DNA from: JAPPHA01 sp963664045 | GTDB lineage: Bacteria; Pseudomonadota; Alphaproteobacteria; Rhodobacterales; Rhodobacteraceae | DNA length: 64,000 nucleotides | Assembly (NCBI GenBank): GCA_963664045.2 | Contig: CAXXGT010000002.1 | Coordinates: 343,729-407,728, forward strand | Reading direction: 5' to 3' | Shown: positions 17,760 through 27,210 of the stretch, in pieces | How positions within the stretch are numbered: position 1 is the first letter of the stretch | Layout of the letters: the number at the start of each line of letters is the position of its first letter | Made by a program: the position numbers and the translations under genes | The notes under the pieces: model-generated | Database searches by the model: none | Told to the model about the DNA's origin: nothing | The model's input: the letters and a program-made list of their open reading frames with translations, nothing else

Positions 17760-18511
17760 CCAGTGAACTCCGATTGGCATTGCCAGTCGCCGAGACTGGT
17801 CTGCCACAAGGCGACGGCCGCCACTGCTGCGGTATCGGCTCTCAGGATTCTCGGCCCCAGGCTCATCGGCACGCTTTGCGGCATCGCCCCGATTCGCGAG
17901 GCTTCGGTTTTCGAAAAACCGCCAACAGGGCCGATGAGTATCGCCCACTTGTGCGCCCGGTACCGCGTCAGATCGGTGACCGGCCTGCCCACCCTGGCCT
18001 CGTCGCAAAACAGGAGCTTCCGGTCCGCGGGCCAGGTGTCGAGTACTGTCTCAAGCGCCCGGAGTCCAGAGACGGGCGGTACATGGTTTTCTCCACACTG
18101 CTGGGCCGCTTCGATTGCATGGGACTGGAGGCGTCGCTCCGAAACGCGACCCGCCGCCGTGAGTTCCGTTCGAACCGGGAAAATCCTCCTCACGCCAAGT
18201 TCAGTTGCCTTTTCAACGACAAAATCTGTCCGGGATTTCCTGAGCGGTGCAAACACGAGCCACAAGTCGGGTGGCGTTCGCTGCAGTGCGGTTTGAACTT
18301 GACAAACAAGGGTGATTGACCGCCGGCTACCGGCAACAACCGTTGCGGACCAGTCTCCATCCGACCCGTTGAACACGCTGACGGAATCGCCGGGTTGGCA
18401 ACGCATGACCGAATTGAGGTAATGTGCCTGGGGCGGCGTCAGCGAAATCCGTTCTTCAGCGCCGAGGGGCGCATCGACATACAGGCGTACTCTTCGGGTT
18501 CGATCCGACAT
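17756..18511 (-). CDS. rsmE: 16S rRNA (uracil-1498-N3)-methyltransferase
   Basis: The 251-residue SPOUT-class enzyme methylates U1498 of 16S rRNA. The N-terminal PUA-like part contains HYLNSVMRCQPGDSVSVFNG near 30-49. The knotted C-terminal domain shows the SAM-binding segments AILIGPVGGFSKTEA near 190 and LGPRILRADTAAVAAV near 216-231, the family signature. Length matches the family. Its start lies only 12 bases from the divergent ubiA start, so the two promoters must overlap the opposite coding sequences or lie further upstream. Confidence 0.93.
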   Translation of the reverse strand: MSDRTRRVRLYVDAPLGAEERISLTPPQAHYLNSVMRCQPGDSVSVFNGSDGDWSATVVAGSRRSITLVCQVQTALQRTPPDLWLVFAPLRKSRTDFVVEKATELGVRRIFPVRTELTAAGRVSERRLQSHAIEAAQQCGENHVPPVSGLRALETVLDTWPADRKLLFCDEARVGRPVTDLTRYRAHKWAILIGPVGGFSKTEASRIGAMPQSVPMSLGPRILRADTAAVAAVALWQTSLGDWQCQSEFTG

Positions 18512-18523
18512 GAGTGAGAGAAT

Positions 18524-19501
18524 ATGACTGAAAGCCGGAACTCTCCAGACACAAGCGCAGGAAACCGGATTCCCGACGCACCGAAGGGAAACTGGGTCGA
18601 CAGGTATGCCCCCGACCGGGCGCGTCCTTACCTTCGGTTGTCACGGGCGGATCGTCCGATCGGTACATGGCTGTTGCTGATACCCTGCTGGTGGGGCCTG
18701 CTGCTGGCCCTTCTCTCGGACCCCGGGAGAGGCAGTTGGTACGACGGTCTCCTGGCTGCGGCATTTGCCGCGGGTGCAATCCTGATGCGCGGTGCCGGCT
18801 GCACCTGGAACGACATTACAGACAGGCATCTCGACGCACAGGTCGCGAGAACCCGCACACGCCCGATCCCGTCCGGCCAGGTATCCGTTACGAGGGCAGC
18901 TGTCTGGATGACACTGCAGGCCGTCGCGGCCGCTGGAATACTGCTTGTCTTCAACCCGTTCGCCGTGGTTCTGGCGGTTGCGGCGCTGGTTCCGGCCGTT
19001 GTCTATCCTTTCGCGAAACGGTTTACTTGGTGGCCGCAGGTTTTCCTCGGAATCGCCTTCAATTGGGGCGCGCTCCTGGGTTGGGCCGCTCACAAAGGGA
19101 GTCTTGGATTGCCCCCGATCCTGCTTTACCTCGCAGGGATCTTCTGGACCCTGTTTTACGATACGATCTACGCCCACCAGGATCGCAGGGACGATGTACC
19201 GGCGGGGAATCGATCGACCGCACTGCTTTTTGGCGCGGGTACCCGAACGTGGCTGTTCGTATTCGCGTTGCTCGCGACCGTGTTAATGGCGCTGGCCGCG
19301 ACGATGGCAATCATCCCCGTTACGGATCGATCAACGCAGATCCTTGCCGCGTTCGGGATCATCGGCTTCGCATCACACCTGGCGTACCAATTGCGGGTCC
19401 TCGACATCAACGATGCCGGTGGTTGCCTGGCCCTGTTTCGCTCGAACCGGGATGCCGGCCTGATTCTGGCAGGTTTTTTTCTGTTGGCTGCCGTGGTCTG
19501 A
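18524..19501 (+). CDS. ubiA: 4-hydroxybenzoate polyprenyltransferase
   Basis: The 325-residue membrane prenyltransferase attaches the polyprenyl tail to 4-hydroxybenzoate in ubiquinone synthesis. The first Asp-rich motif RGAGCTWNDITDRHLDAQVART sits near 87-108 and the second, YDTIYAHQDRRDDV, near 212-225. PYLRLSRADRPIGTWLLLIPC near 34 is the usual family opening. Seven to nine hydrophobic helices span the rest. It is divergent from rsmE. The N-terminal 30 residues are polar and variable, as in other alphaproteobacterial homologues. Confidence 0.93.
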   Translation: MTESRNSPDTSAGNRIPDAPKGNWVDRYAPDRARPYLRLSRADRPIGTWLLLIPCWWGLLLALLSDPGRGSWYDGLLAAAFAAGAILMRGAGCTWNDITDRHLDAQVARTRTRPIPSGQVSVTRAAVWMTLQAVAAAGILLVFNPFAVVLAVAALVPAVVYPFAKRFTWWPQVFLGIAFNWGALLGWAAHKGSLGLPPILLYLAGIFWTLFYDTIYAHQDRRDDVPAGNRSTALLFGAGTRTWLFVFALLATVLMALAATMAIIPVTDRSTQILAAFGIIGFASHLAYQLRVLDINDAGGCLALFRSNRDAGLILAGFFLLAAVV

Positions 19502-19621
19502 TGGTTAGGCAACATGGATTGACGAAATCCGTGACTTGGCGGACGATTCGCGGCGGCGGTCGCCCGGTTTCATCGTCTGGCGGTTGAATCTTTTCTCCAA
19601 ATCAGCAAACATTTTATCTTG

Positions 19622-21511
19622 ATGGCAACCCGATTTCAGCTTCCCCGTCCCAAGGTCGAGATCGTTCCGATCCTTGTATTCGTCATCGCCCTGATGGCGG
19701 CAGCCGCTGTTGCTGCGGTTTCCGTAGCCCGAATCGAGAAGCGAACCGCTAATTCCCTCGAACCGATTGTCATTGCGTCAGGCGAAACCTGGGCGCGAAT
19801 CACTCCTGATGGCATTCTGATCCGTATTTCGGGCGAAGCGCCGGATCAGGAGGCAAGCCAACGGCTGGCCACTTTGATCGGAAGCGTTGTTTCGCCTGAC
19901 AGGATCGTCCACGAGTCCACGGTTGCGCCCGAAGACGTCAGGGGCAGGCTTGAGAAATCCAGGTTCATCGTATCGGCCTTGAGAGACGGTGATCAGGTTT
20001 CGCTTGGAGGCCTGATTGGAGGTGATGAGCAACGGAGGATCATTCACGATACGGTACGGGATACCCTCGACGTCGTGGTGATCAGCGACATGTTGATCGA
20101 TGTGCAGAATTCAGCATCGGCTTTCTCGAGCGAGGCCCTGCGGTTTGGGCTGACCAGCCTGGAACTGCTTCCGAGCTCCTCCGTCATGATCGAAGCGGAC
20201 CGCGTGACGATAACTGCAGCGCTCGAATCCGAAGACGAACTGAGAACCGTAGAGCTTCAGCTTACCGAGCGTCGGCCCGAGGGCGTCCAGGCGACCCTGG
20301 ACTTGCGCGCACCGGCAACCATGGCGCCCACCTTCGAGTTCCGGGCGACGAGGCGCGACGGAATCATATTCGTGGACGGTTGTACGGCTGCCTCGACCGA
20401 AGATGCGCGCAGGATTCTTGATGCCGTCGAACGAACCGGATCCACGGAATCGTCCGAGTGCGAAGTCGCTCTCGGTTCACCGCATCCGGAGTGGGCCGAT
20501 GTCGTCATCGCCGGTATCGAGGCCATGGCCGAATCTGACGGTCGACTCCTGAGAATTGCAAATACCAGCATTGTTCTCGTGGTAGACAGCGAATCCGATC
20601 GGTTGCCCGTCGTGAAACAGGGATTCGAGGCCTCGCTTCCCGATCTCTTTTCACTGCAGGTCGTTCAATCGCCTGCTGACGGCACTGATGTTGCCGAGGG
20701 TGATTCTTTCCCCGGCAGACTCCATGTGACTCTGAATGGAGACGGAACCGTGTTGCTTGAAGGGGACATTGCTGACGACAGGTCGACCGAAATGATCCAG
20801 ACATATGCCCAGGTCCTGTTTGGAACAGACAAGGTTGACAACCGGATCGAAATCGGCGGCGAACTGCCTGGCGGTTGGCCCGTGGCCGTATTCTCTGGAC
20901 TCGAGGCCCTCGAACTGCTTCGTGCCGGGACCTTGACCGTAACCGAAACCAGTATAGCGATAACCGGAACCGGGCTGAGCGAGGACTCGCCGGAACAGGT
21001 TGCACGGCTCCTGTCGACGCAGGCACGCGACTGGGGAGACCACGTGATTTCGGTAGTCTATTCTGACGAAGAGGCCGAGCCGGAAGCGGGCGCTGAACAG
21101 GATGCAGAACTCGACCCCGGGGAGTGCGAAGCCCGGATTTCCGCAATTCTTGCCGATGAGCAGATCATTTTCTCGCCCGGCAAGACTTCCATCGAACCCG
21201 AAAGCGCCGATGTGATCGATGCGGTCGCAGCGGTCCTGGCCGAGTGTCCGGGTGCCCGTTTCGAAGTTGAAGGCCACACGGACAGCTCCGGAAACGCCGA
21301 AATGAACCGGAACCTGAGCCTGGTTCGCGCCGAGTACGTTATTGGCGCCTTGATCGAGCGCGGCATCATCACGTCCGGGCTTTCGGCCAAAGGCTACGGC
21401 GAGGAATTTCCCATTGCAGACAACTCGACACCGGAAGGGCAGCAGAAGAACCGGCGCATTGCCTTTCGTCTCCTGACCGCGGCAGATGGCGGGGCAGACG
21501 ACAATGACTAA
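19622..21511 (+). CDS. OmpA-family envelope protein with BON-like repeats
   Basis: The 629-residue protein has one membrane helix near residues 15-36 and a long periplasmic region. From about 50 to 480 it contains several repeated BON-like alpha/beta units (recurrent patterns such as ITGTGLSEDSPEQVARLL and IRISGEAPDQEASQRLATLI). The C-terminal OmpA/MotB domain (about 515-620) carries FEVEGHTDSSGNAEMNRNLS and RAEYVIGALIERGI, the peptidoglycan-binding signature. A preceding in-frame TTG at 19619 is less likely to be the start than this ATG. It overlaps the next small gene by 8 bases. It probably links the inner membrane to peptidoglycan. Confidence 0.85.
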   Translation: MATRFQLPRPKVEIVPILVFVIALMAAAAVAAVSVARIEKRTANSLEPIVIASGETWARITPDGILIRISGEAPDQEASQRLATLIGSVVSPDRIVHESTVAPEDVRGRLEKSRFIVSALRDGDQVSLGGLIGGDEQRRIIHDTVRDTLDVVVISDMLIDVQNSASAFSSEALRFGLTSLELLPSSSVMIEADRVTITAALESEDELRTVELQLTERRPEGVQATLDLRAPATMAPTFEFRATRRDGIIFVDGCTAASTEDARRILDAVERTGSTESSECEVALGSPHPEWADVVIAGIEAMAESDGRLLRIANTSIVLVVDSESDRLPVVKQGFEASLPDLFSLQVVQSPADGTDVAEGDSFPGRLHVTLNGDGTVLLEGDIADDRSTEMIQTYAQVLFGTDKVDNRIEIGGELPGGWPVAVFSGLEALELLRAGTLTVTETSIAITGTGLSEDSPEQVARLLSTQARDWGDHVISVVYSDEEAEPEAGAEQDAELDPGECEARISAILADEQIIFSPGKTSIEPESADVIDAVAAVLAECPGARFEVEGHTDSSGNAEMNRNLSLVRAEYVIGALIERGIITSGLSAKGYGEEFPIADNSTPEGQQKNRRIAFRLLTAADGGADDND

Positions 21512-21929
21512 CGGAAAGTACGTTATTCTCGTGGGCGTATTTGCCGCATTGGGTGTCATTGCCCTGTTGGCGTTTGTTCCCGTAAGGCCGATGTCCAACC
21601 TTGTGCTCGTCGTAACCCTGACGATCCTGATCTATGTCACCTTTGCGATCGGCTGGACCGCACACTGGCTTTACATGAAGTATGTCTGGGCAAGGGACGG
21701 CGATTCGATTGAGATGGAACTGGAAAAGAGGATCTTTGAAGCCGAACAGGAAAGAGACGCCGCGGTGGAACGATTGTATGAAACGCAGGCTGCCTTCGAC
21801 AGTCAGGCGCGGCAGTCTGCGGCGGATCTTGAAGCGGCACTGGATGAACTTGGCCGGGCGCGTCGCGAATCGGAGTATTACAGGCAGCAATACGTCGGGA
21901 ACGCGGACCCGGAAGACAGGAACATGTGA
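21504..21929 (+). CDS. Small inner-membrane protein with C-terminal coiled coil
   Basis: The 141-residue protein starts inside the end of the OmpA-family gene. Two hydrophobic helices (about 6-24 and 33-55) precede a highly charged, heptad-like helix (about 72-130, rich in Glu, Arg, Ala). The translational overlap with a peptidoglycan-binding partner suggests the pair acts together at the cell envelope. Such TM-TM-coiled-coil proteins occur next to OmpA-domain genes in Rhodobacterales, but no function is established that I can name. Confidence 0.7.
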   Translation: MTNGKYVILVGVFAALGVIALLAFVPVRPMSNLVLVVTLTILIYVTFAIGWTAHWLYMKYVWARDGDSIEMELEKRIFEAEQERDAAVERLYETQAAFDSQARQSAADLEAALDELGRARRESEYYRQQYVGNADPEDRNM

Positions 21930-22003
21930 GGGTCGGGATCTGCCTGCCTCGCAAGCGACAATTCCGTTTCGCTGATCCTTCTTTCCATGGAATGGGCCGG
22001 GAA

Positions 22004-22459
22004 TCAGGCTTCGTCGGCCCAGCGACCGAGCGCACGTTCATCTTCGGGAAGCGCATCGACCCAGTCCGATCCTGCTGTCGTATGCTCCTTTTTCCAGAAC
22101 GGCGCCCTCGACTTCAGATAGTCCATCAGGAATTCCGCGGCAGCGAACGCGTCACGGCGGTGGCCGGCTGCCGTAGCGACCATCATGATCCTCTCACCCG
22201 GGATCAATCTTCCGTACCGGTGGACGATCAGGCTGGCATTCAGTGACCACCTCGAAATCGCTTCCTGTTCGATCGTGCCGAGCGCCTTCTCCGTCATCCC
22301 CGGATAATGCTCCAGTTCCAGGGAAAGGAGTGACCCATCGTCGCGGTTTCGCACGATTCCGACGAACGTCACCAATGCTCCCACATCGTCGCGCCCGCTG
22401 AGCAGGGTTTCGGCCTCGACCGAAACATCGAAATCTTCTGCCTGTAGCCTGACGGTCAT
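22004..22459 (-). CDS. moaE: Molybdopterin synthase catalytic subunit
   Basis: The 151-residue protein is the large subunit of molybdopterin synthase, which inserts two sulfurs from MoaD thiocarboxylate into precursor Z. Family motifs: LVTFVGIVRNRDDGS near 31-45, LELEHYPGMTEKAL near 48-61, RYGRLIPGERIMMVATAAGHR near 82-102, and the catalytic Lys region YLKSRAPFWKKE near 116-127. It lies downstream of moaD on the same strand with an 87-base gap. Confidence 0.93.
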   Translation of the reverse strand: MTVRLQAEDFDVSVEAETLLSGRDDVGALVTFVGIVRNRDDGSLLSLELEHYPGMTEKALGTIEQEAISRWSLNASLIVHRYGRLIPGERIMMVATAAGHRRDAFAAAEFLMDYLKSRAPFWKKEHTTAGSDWVDALPEDERALGRWADEA

Positions 22460-22546
22460 CGGTGATGTTCCCGTCCGATGCCGCGTGGCTTCCGGCGGCG
22501 TCCAGGATCCTCGCCGAACTTCCGCAATTGCGCCCTTTTCACCCAG

Positions 22547-22816
22547 TTATCCACCTGTCATCGGGGGAAAGAATGCCAGCTCCTCCACGTCGTCCAAAGC
22601 GTGCCCGAAACCGGACAATTCCTGGTCGACTGCCACCCGTATCGAAGCAAGATCGGAAAACGCAAGCGCGTAACGATCGTCCCGCGCCGACAGTTCGCGG
22701 ACCAGCTCGCCGACCGTCAGAGCCGAGGTTTCGACCGTCTCGAGCGGAAGCCCGATTCGCTCGCGCATCCATGCGAAGTACATGACCCGAATTTTCTTCC
22801 TGGCAATGCTCGCCAT
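22547..22816 (-). CDS. moaD: Molybdopterin synthase sulfur-carrier subunit
   Basis: The 89-residue ubiquitin-fold protein ends in the functional Gly-Gly (FFPPMTGG), the site of adenylation and thiocarboxylation. IRVMYFAWMRERIGLP near 9-24 is the usual MoaD opening. Its start overlaps the pgsA stop (TAATG), so it is coupled to pgsA. MoaE follows, completing a pgsA-moaD-moaE operon on the minus strand. Confidence 0.93.
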   Translation of the reverse strand: MASIARKKIRVMYFAWMRERIGLPLETVETSALTVGELVRELSARDDRYALAFSDLASIRVAVDQELSGFGHALDDVEELAFFPPMTGG

Positions 22817-23430
22817 TATCCTTCATCCGGATTTGTGGAAATCGCCTTCATGAAATACCCCCAACCCGTCGTCAGCGTCATGATCGCAGCCACCCATAGC
22901 AAGGCCAGGGCCACGACCTCCACTGTCGAGGTCGCAACTGCAACCATGTCCGTAACGCCTTCACCCGTTTCCGGATCCTGCAACTGACCCATGCCGGTCG
23001 ACAGGAACAGGCCTGCGACTGCCACCATCTGAACGGTTGTTTTCCACCTTGCCGCTCCTGTCACGGACAACAACTCTGATTGGGCTCCGGCGAATTCACG
23101 CAGTCCCGAGACCAGGATTTCGCGAAATATGATCACGACCGCAGGAATCGTGATCCAAACGCTCAAACCTGCAAGTGCAACCAGAACCAGAAGCGCGATC
23201 ACTACCATGGCCTTGTCTGCGACCGGGTCCAGCACCTTCCCGAAACGGCTTTCCTGCTTCCATAATCGCGCCAGATATCCATCCAGGAAGTCGGTCACGG
23301 CTGCCAGAATGAATACCACCAGTGCAATCCAGTCCGCGAGCGGGCGCGGCAATATCAGGAAAACCATTGCAACGGCAGGGGTGACAGCCAGCCGGCACAT
23401 CGTCAGCGTATTGGGGATCGTCCAGTTCAT
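22816..23430 (-). CDS. pgsA: CDP-diacylglycerol--glycerol-3-phosphate 3-phosphatidyltransferase
   Basis: The 204-residue membrane enzyme makes phosphatidylglycerol phosphate. The CDP-alcohol phosphotransferase signature D-x2-D-G-x2-A-R-x8-G-x3-D-x3-D is present: DFLDGYLARLWKQESRFGKV followed by LDPVADK, near residues 47-73. WTIPNTLTMCRL at the start and several later hydrophobic helices fit the family. It lies between uvrC and moaD, a common alphaproteobacterial order. Confidence 0.94.
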   Translation of the reverse strand: MNWTIPNTLTMCRLAVTPAVAMVFLILPRPLADWIALVVFILAAVTDFLDGYLARLWKQESRFGKVLDPVADKAMVVIALLVLVALAGLSVWITIPAVVIIFREILVSGLREFAGAQSELLSVTGAARWKTTVQMVAVAGLFLSTGMGQLQDPETGEGVTDMVAVATSTVEVVALALLWVAAIMTLTTGWGYFMKAISTNPDEG

Positions 23431-23490
23431 TGACCCAGTCGCATCCTTTACCCCGCCACGATCCTACGATCAGAACCTGTACCCAAACAA

Positions 23491-25491
23491 TCAACCCTTG
23501 TCATGAAAGAAGTCATGTATGGTTGCCGCCAACGCATCCGATATTCCGTCGACAACCTTGAGATCCTGCAATCCGGCACGGCTGACGGCCTTTGCGGAAC
23601 CGAAGTGCGACAACAACGCCCTCTTGCGCGCCGCACCGACGCCGGGCACCTCGTCGAGAGATGTCGCTCCTATCGCACGTGCCCGTCTTTGGCGATGGCT
23701 TCCGATTGCAAATCTGTGGGCTTCGTCTCGCAATCTCTGGATCAGGTAAAGGACCCTGTCGTTTCGCTGCAGGACAAAGGGAGGACAATCGAACCGGTGA
23801 AGCTCCTCGTTTCCCGCGTTGCGGTCCGGTCCCTTCGAAACACCGAGGATCGGAAGGTCGTCGAGGCCAAACTCGGCCAGAACGCCGTGCGCGGCAGAGA
23901 CGTGACCGGCACCCCCATCGATAATGATCAGGTTCGGCCAGTTATCGGTTTCACGGTTCGGGTCTTCGTCGACCAACCGTCGAAACCGCCTGCCGAGAAC
24001 CTCGCGAACCATCGCAAAATCGTCTCCGGGCGCCAGTGTTTCAGAACGGATGTTGAACTTTCGGTAGTCGGATTTCCGAAATCCATCGACCGAAGCGACA
24101 ATCATCGCACCGACAGCATGTGAACCCTGCAAATGCGAGTTGTCGTAGACCTCGATCCGCGACAATGGTTCGTCAAGTTCCAGCTTCTTCGCCAGTTCCG
24201 CCAGCAGCGACGCTTGCGCCGCGTTTTCCGTCAACCGGCTCGTCAGCGCCTCGCGCGCGTTTCTCAATGCATTGGTGACCAGGTCGAATTTCTCGCCGCG
24301 GCAGGGCACCGCAAGCCGGACCCGCCGCCCCGACCGCTCGCTCATCGCGTTCTCCACGAGGTCGGCGTTTTCGATCTCATGCGACAGCAACAACAGCCGG
24401 GGCGCCGGCTTGTTGCTGTAGAACTGACCGATAAAGGCCTCGAGCGCCTCCGGCTCCTCGGCTCCCGATCCCATTCTCGGGAAGTAGGCCCGGTTGCCCC
24501 AATTCTGATTGATCCTGATGAAAAAGACCTGAACGCACGCTTGCCCACCTTCACGATAAAGCGAAATGACGTCGGCTTCCCGAACTGTATGGGGATTGAC
24601 GCTCTGTGACAGCTGGAGCTGGCTGAGCGCCTGGATTCGGTCCCTGAGCGCTGCAGCAAGTTCGAATTCCAGCATCTCGCTTGCAGCTGCCATCTTGCCC
24701 GCGAGCGATTTCTGGACCGATTGACTCTTTCCTTCCAGGAATTTCCTGGCGTCCGAGACCTGCTGTCCATACTCCGTTTCCGTGACACGGCCGACACAAG
24801 GAGCAGAACAGCGTGCGATCTGATACTGCAGGCACGGACGCGTCCGCGAAGAGAACATGCTGTCGGAACAGTTTCGAATGAGAAAGGCCTTTTGCAGCTG
24901 GTTCAGTGTCCGGTTGACCGCGCCGGCCGACGCGAACGGTCCGAAGTGATCATCCTTGTCGGACCTCCGGCCACGATGCTTGCCGATCCTGGGATACGGG
25001 TGGGACGTCGTGATGACGATTCCCGGAAAACTCTTGTCGTCCCGCAACAACACGTTGAAACGGGGTTTCAGCTGCTTGATCAGGTTCTGTTCGAGCAGGA
25101 GAGCCTCGGTCTCGGTCCTGGTTGTCAGGAACATCATCGAGGAGGTTGCCGCAACCATACGTGATATACGAACACTGTGCCCGCCCGGTTTGGCGTATGA
25201 CGCGACCCTCTTCTTCAGGTTACGCGCCTTGCCCACATAGAGAACCGCTCCCGCGGCATCGAGCATGCGGTAAACCCCGGGACTCCCGTCGAGTGATCCC
25301 AGATAACTCCTGATGATCTCGTGGCCTGACAGGCGGCCAACGGATTCCCCTTCTCCGTTCGGGACGGAACATTCTCTCGGCGCACCCGGGGCGGACATGG
25401 CCGAAGTATGCGTTCCGGCGGTCATCGTCAGGCTATCCGAAAAGCCGCGGCAACCGAGCACCTGGCCTGCACGCGACCTGGAAGGCTCCAT
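23491..25491 (-). CDS. uvrC: UvrABC excinuclease subunit C
   Basis: The enzyme makes both incisions around damaged bases in nucleotide excision repair. The order is: GIY-YIG nuclease (GVYRMLDAAGAVLYVGKARN), UVR motif around the middle, the RNase H-like nuclease (IEVYDNSHLQGSHAVGAMIV; IIDGGAGHVSAA) and a C-terminal helix-hairpin-helix pair (LDEVPGVGAARKRALL). The start is uncertain: in-frame ATGs occur at 25590, 25491 and 25425. I list 25491 (666 residues) because an AGG-containing stretch precedes it; 25425 would give a more usual N-terminus. The first 60 or so residues look poorly conserved. Confidence 0.9.
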   Translation of the reverse strand: MEPSRSRAGQVLGCRGFSDSLTMTAGTHTSAMSAPGAPRECSVPNGEGESVGRLSGHEIIRSYLGSLDGSPGVYRMLDAAGAVLYVGKARNLKKRVASYAKPGGHSVRISRMVAATSSMMFLTTRTETEALLLEQNLIKQLKPRFNVLLRDDKSFPGIVITTSHPYPRIGKHRGRRSDKDDHFGPFASAGAVNRTLNQLQKAFLIRNCSDSMFSSRTRPCLQYQIARCSAPCVGRVTETEYGQQVSDARKFLEGKSQSVQKSLAGKMAAASEMLEFELAAALRDRIQALSQLQLSQSVNPHTVREADVISLYREGGQACVQVFFIRINQNWGNRAYFPRMGSGAEEPEALEAFIGQFYSNKPAPRLLLLSHEIENADLVENAMSERSGRRVRLAVPCRGEKFDLVTNALRNAREALTSRLTENAAQASLLAELAKKLELDEPLSRIEVYDNSHLQGSHAVGAMIVASVDGFRKSDYRKFNIRSETLAPGDDFAMVREVLGRRFRRLVDEDPNRETDNWPNLIIIDGGAGHVSAAHGVLAEFGLDDLPILGVSKGPDRNAGNEELHRFDCPPFVLQRNDRVLYLIQRLRDEAHRFAIGSHRQRRARAIGATSLDEVPGVGAARKRALLSHFGSAKAVSRAGLQDLKVVDGISDALAATIHDFFHDKG

Positions 25492-25750
25492 TGTAACAGC
25501 CTGTGGATAAGTATCTGGATAACTCTTTGGAACATCAAAAAATGTGTTTGATTTTCGCGGGTTGGACAATTTTGCCCAAAATGTGGGCAAAACGTTAAGT
25601 TATTGTTTTTACGTGTTTTTTCTTCCTTCTGCCCACGACTGTCCCAATTTTGCACCAAAAAAGCATCTGTCTTGCGGTTCCGGGAATCTGCCGGTGGAAA
25701 AATCCTTTCGGCAAAACCTTTTCCGCGATCATTTTGAAGGACAGGAGGTG

Positions 25751-26548
25751 TCATGCCCGACCCATGAGGATGTCCGGAGTCTGCCATGCAAGGTGTTGTC
25801 CTCCGTCAGGGCAGATGAGTTGACCGGTAACCGACGAGGAATCCAGCAGAAAATTCATCGCGGCAACAATGTCGTCCTGGGAGGCACCCCTTTGAAGTGG
25901 CGTCGCACTGCGTTGGCTGCGGAAGTGCCTTTCTGATTGCCGTTCCGCACGAACCGTCGGACCGGGTCCGATGGCGTTCACCCGGATATCGGGCGCGAGG
26001 GCCCTGGCGCCAATCCGGGTCAGGTTCCAGAGACCCATCTTTGCAAGCGTATAGGTCATGAATTCCGGAGTCGGTTTTCGAACACGCTGGTCGACCATAT
26101 TGATGATCGCGGCTTTCGAGTACATTTCCCCGAACGGATCCTGGCCCGCTTTCGGAGCCTGCCGGGCGAATTCCTGCATCAATACAAAAGGAGCCCGAAG
26201 GTTTGACATCATGTGCCGATGCCAGCTGTCCGCCGTCGCGGTTTCAATTGAATCGCGTTCGAAAATCGAAGCGTTGTTGATCAACACATCGAGCGGTTGC
26301 CCGAGACCCAGCGCCGCGTGAGCAACAAGCCCCCTGCACGCATCCTCGTCAAGAAGGTCCGCTTCGACCAGGAAAGAGCATCCTCCGGCATCTCGAATCA
26401 ATCCGACCGTTGCGGCCGCTTCGTCGCTGCTTGAGGAGAAATGCACGGCAACAGCCGCGCCTCTCTTTGCCAAACCAAGAGCCATGGCCTTCCCGAGACG
26501 TCGAGCACCCCCGGTCACGAGCGCGGCGCGTACATTCATCCGGAACAT
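25751..26548 (-). CDS. SDR-family oxidoreductase, pteridine-reductase (FolM)-like
   Basis: The 265-residue short-chain dehydrogenase binds NAD(P)H through TGGARRLGKAMALGLAKRG near 12-30. The Arg-x-x-x-Arg-x-Gly form (GGARRLG) is the variant seen in pteridine reductases and FolM. NNAS is near 91-94, the catalytic YTLAK near 167-171, and NAIGPGPT near 191-198. The last motif and the DQR segment near 153 also favour the pteridine-reductase subgroup, which makes tetrahydropterins or dihydromonapterin. ATGs at 26548 and 26539 are both possible. The gene lies between the zinc-ribbon protein and uvrC, all on the minus strand. Confidence 0.8.
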   Translation of the reverse strand: MFRMNVRAALVTGGARRLGKAMALGLAKRGAAVAVHFSSSSDEAAATVGLIRDAGGCSFLVEADLLDEDACRGLVAHAALGLGQPLDVLINNASIFERDSIETATADSWHRHMMSNLRAPFVLMQEFARQAPKAGQDPFGEMYSKAAIINMVDQRVRKPTPEFMTYTLAKMGLWNLTRIGARALAPDIRVNAIGPGPTVRAERQSERHFRSQRSATPLQRGASQDDIVAAMNFLLDSSSVTGQLICPDGGQHLAWQTPDILMGRA

Positions 26549-26651
26549 CCGATTGGCAAGGCAACCGAAGTGAATGCTTCGGCACGAGAAGCAATCATCG
26601 AAACCGTCGTGGAATTCCGCTCAGTGCCCCGGCCACCGCCAGAGGTCGGCG

Positions 26652-26837
26652 TCACAGTCGTTTCGACTCGCATGGGCAGCGGTCCCGGCCGAAAAGAAAG
26701 TTCCCGCACTTCTCGCATTTGGCTGCCTTGATCGTTTTCCTGCGTTTGCCAAATTCACCCAGTCTCGGAAGGCGGAGGCGACCCAACAAAGCAAGAATTG
26801 CCAAAGCAACAAGGAAGAATGTCGCAATCTTGACCAT
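26652..26837 (-). CDS. Small membrane protein with zinc-ribbon-like tail
   Basis: The 61-residue product from the ATG at 26837 has one hydrophobic helix (about 2-20) and a basic stretch. A Cys cluster CEKCGNFLFGRDRCPCE (about 41-57) looks like a small zinc ribbon. It sits directly upstream of the SDR gene on the same strand, and its composition is protein-like. No family name can be given. Start support is weak (only a GGTG upstream), so it is a plausible but unproven gene. Confidence 0.5.
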   Translation of the reverse strand: MVKIATFFLVALAILALLGRLRLPRLGEFGKRRKTIKAAKCEKCGNFLFGRDRCPCESKRL

Positions 26838-27210
26838 AAGGCACCATATCACGATTGGCAGCGATACAGTAGTCGTTCGTTTCGCCCGAAGTTCCTCATT
26901 TTCGCACATGACGAGTTACGGCGATCACCCGAACTGTATGACGACGCGTACCGGGCGGCAGTCTTACTGCCCCCGGAATCGAAAATTCCGCCGGTGTCGC
27001 CATCAACGCGGGGGATTCTGCTCCCGCTCCGGGTCGGCTGGAAATCGGCCGTCGTGTCGGGGACGCCGTCAGTTGGCGCTCCGTCGTCGTGTCTGATGCC
27101 GCGGCGGCGTCTCGCGGAATTCCGCCGCGAACGTCAGAGCGCAAATCCCTTGCCTCGTCTTGCCCGTACGCTCTCCCGCTGCGCGTTTGCAAGTCGCGCC
27201 GACCATCGCG
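26838..27210. other. Intergenic region between clpB and the zinc-ribbon gene
   Basis: About 370 bases hold short open frames on both strands without ribosome-binding sites or recognisable products. A GGAATTCCGCC motif near 27117 forms a small palindrome, but no terminator with a T-tract follows. It could contain the clpB terminator; nothing else is supported. Confidence 0.35.
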
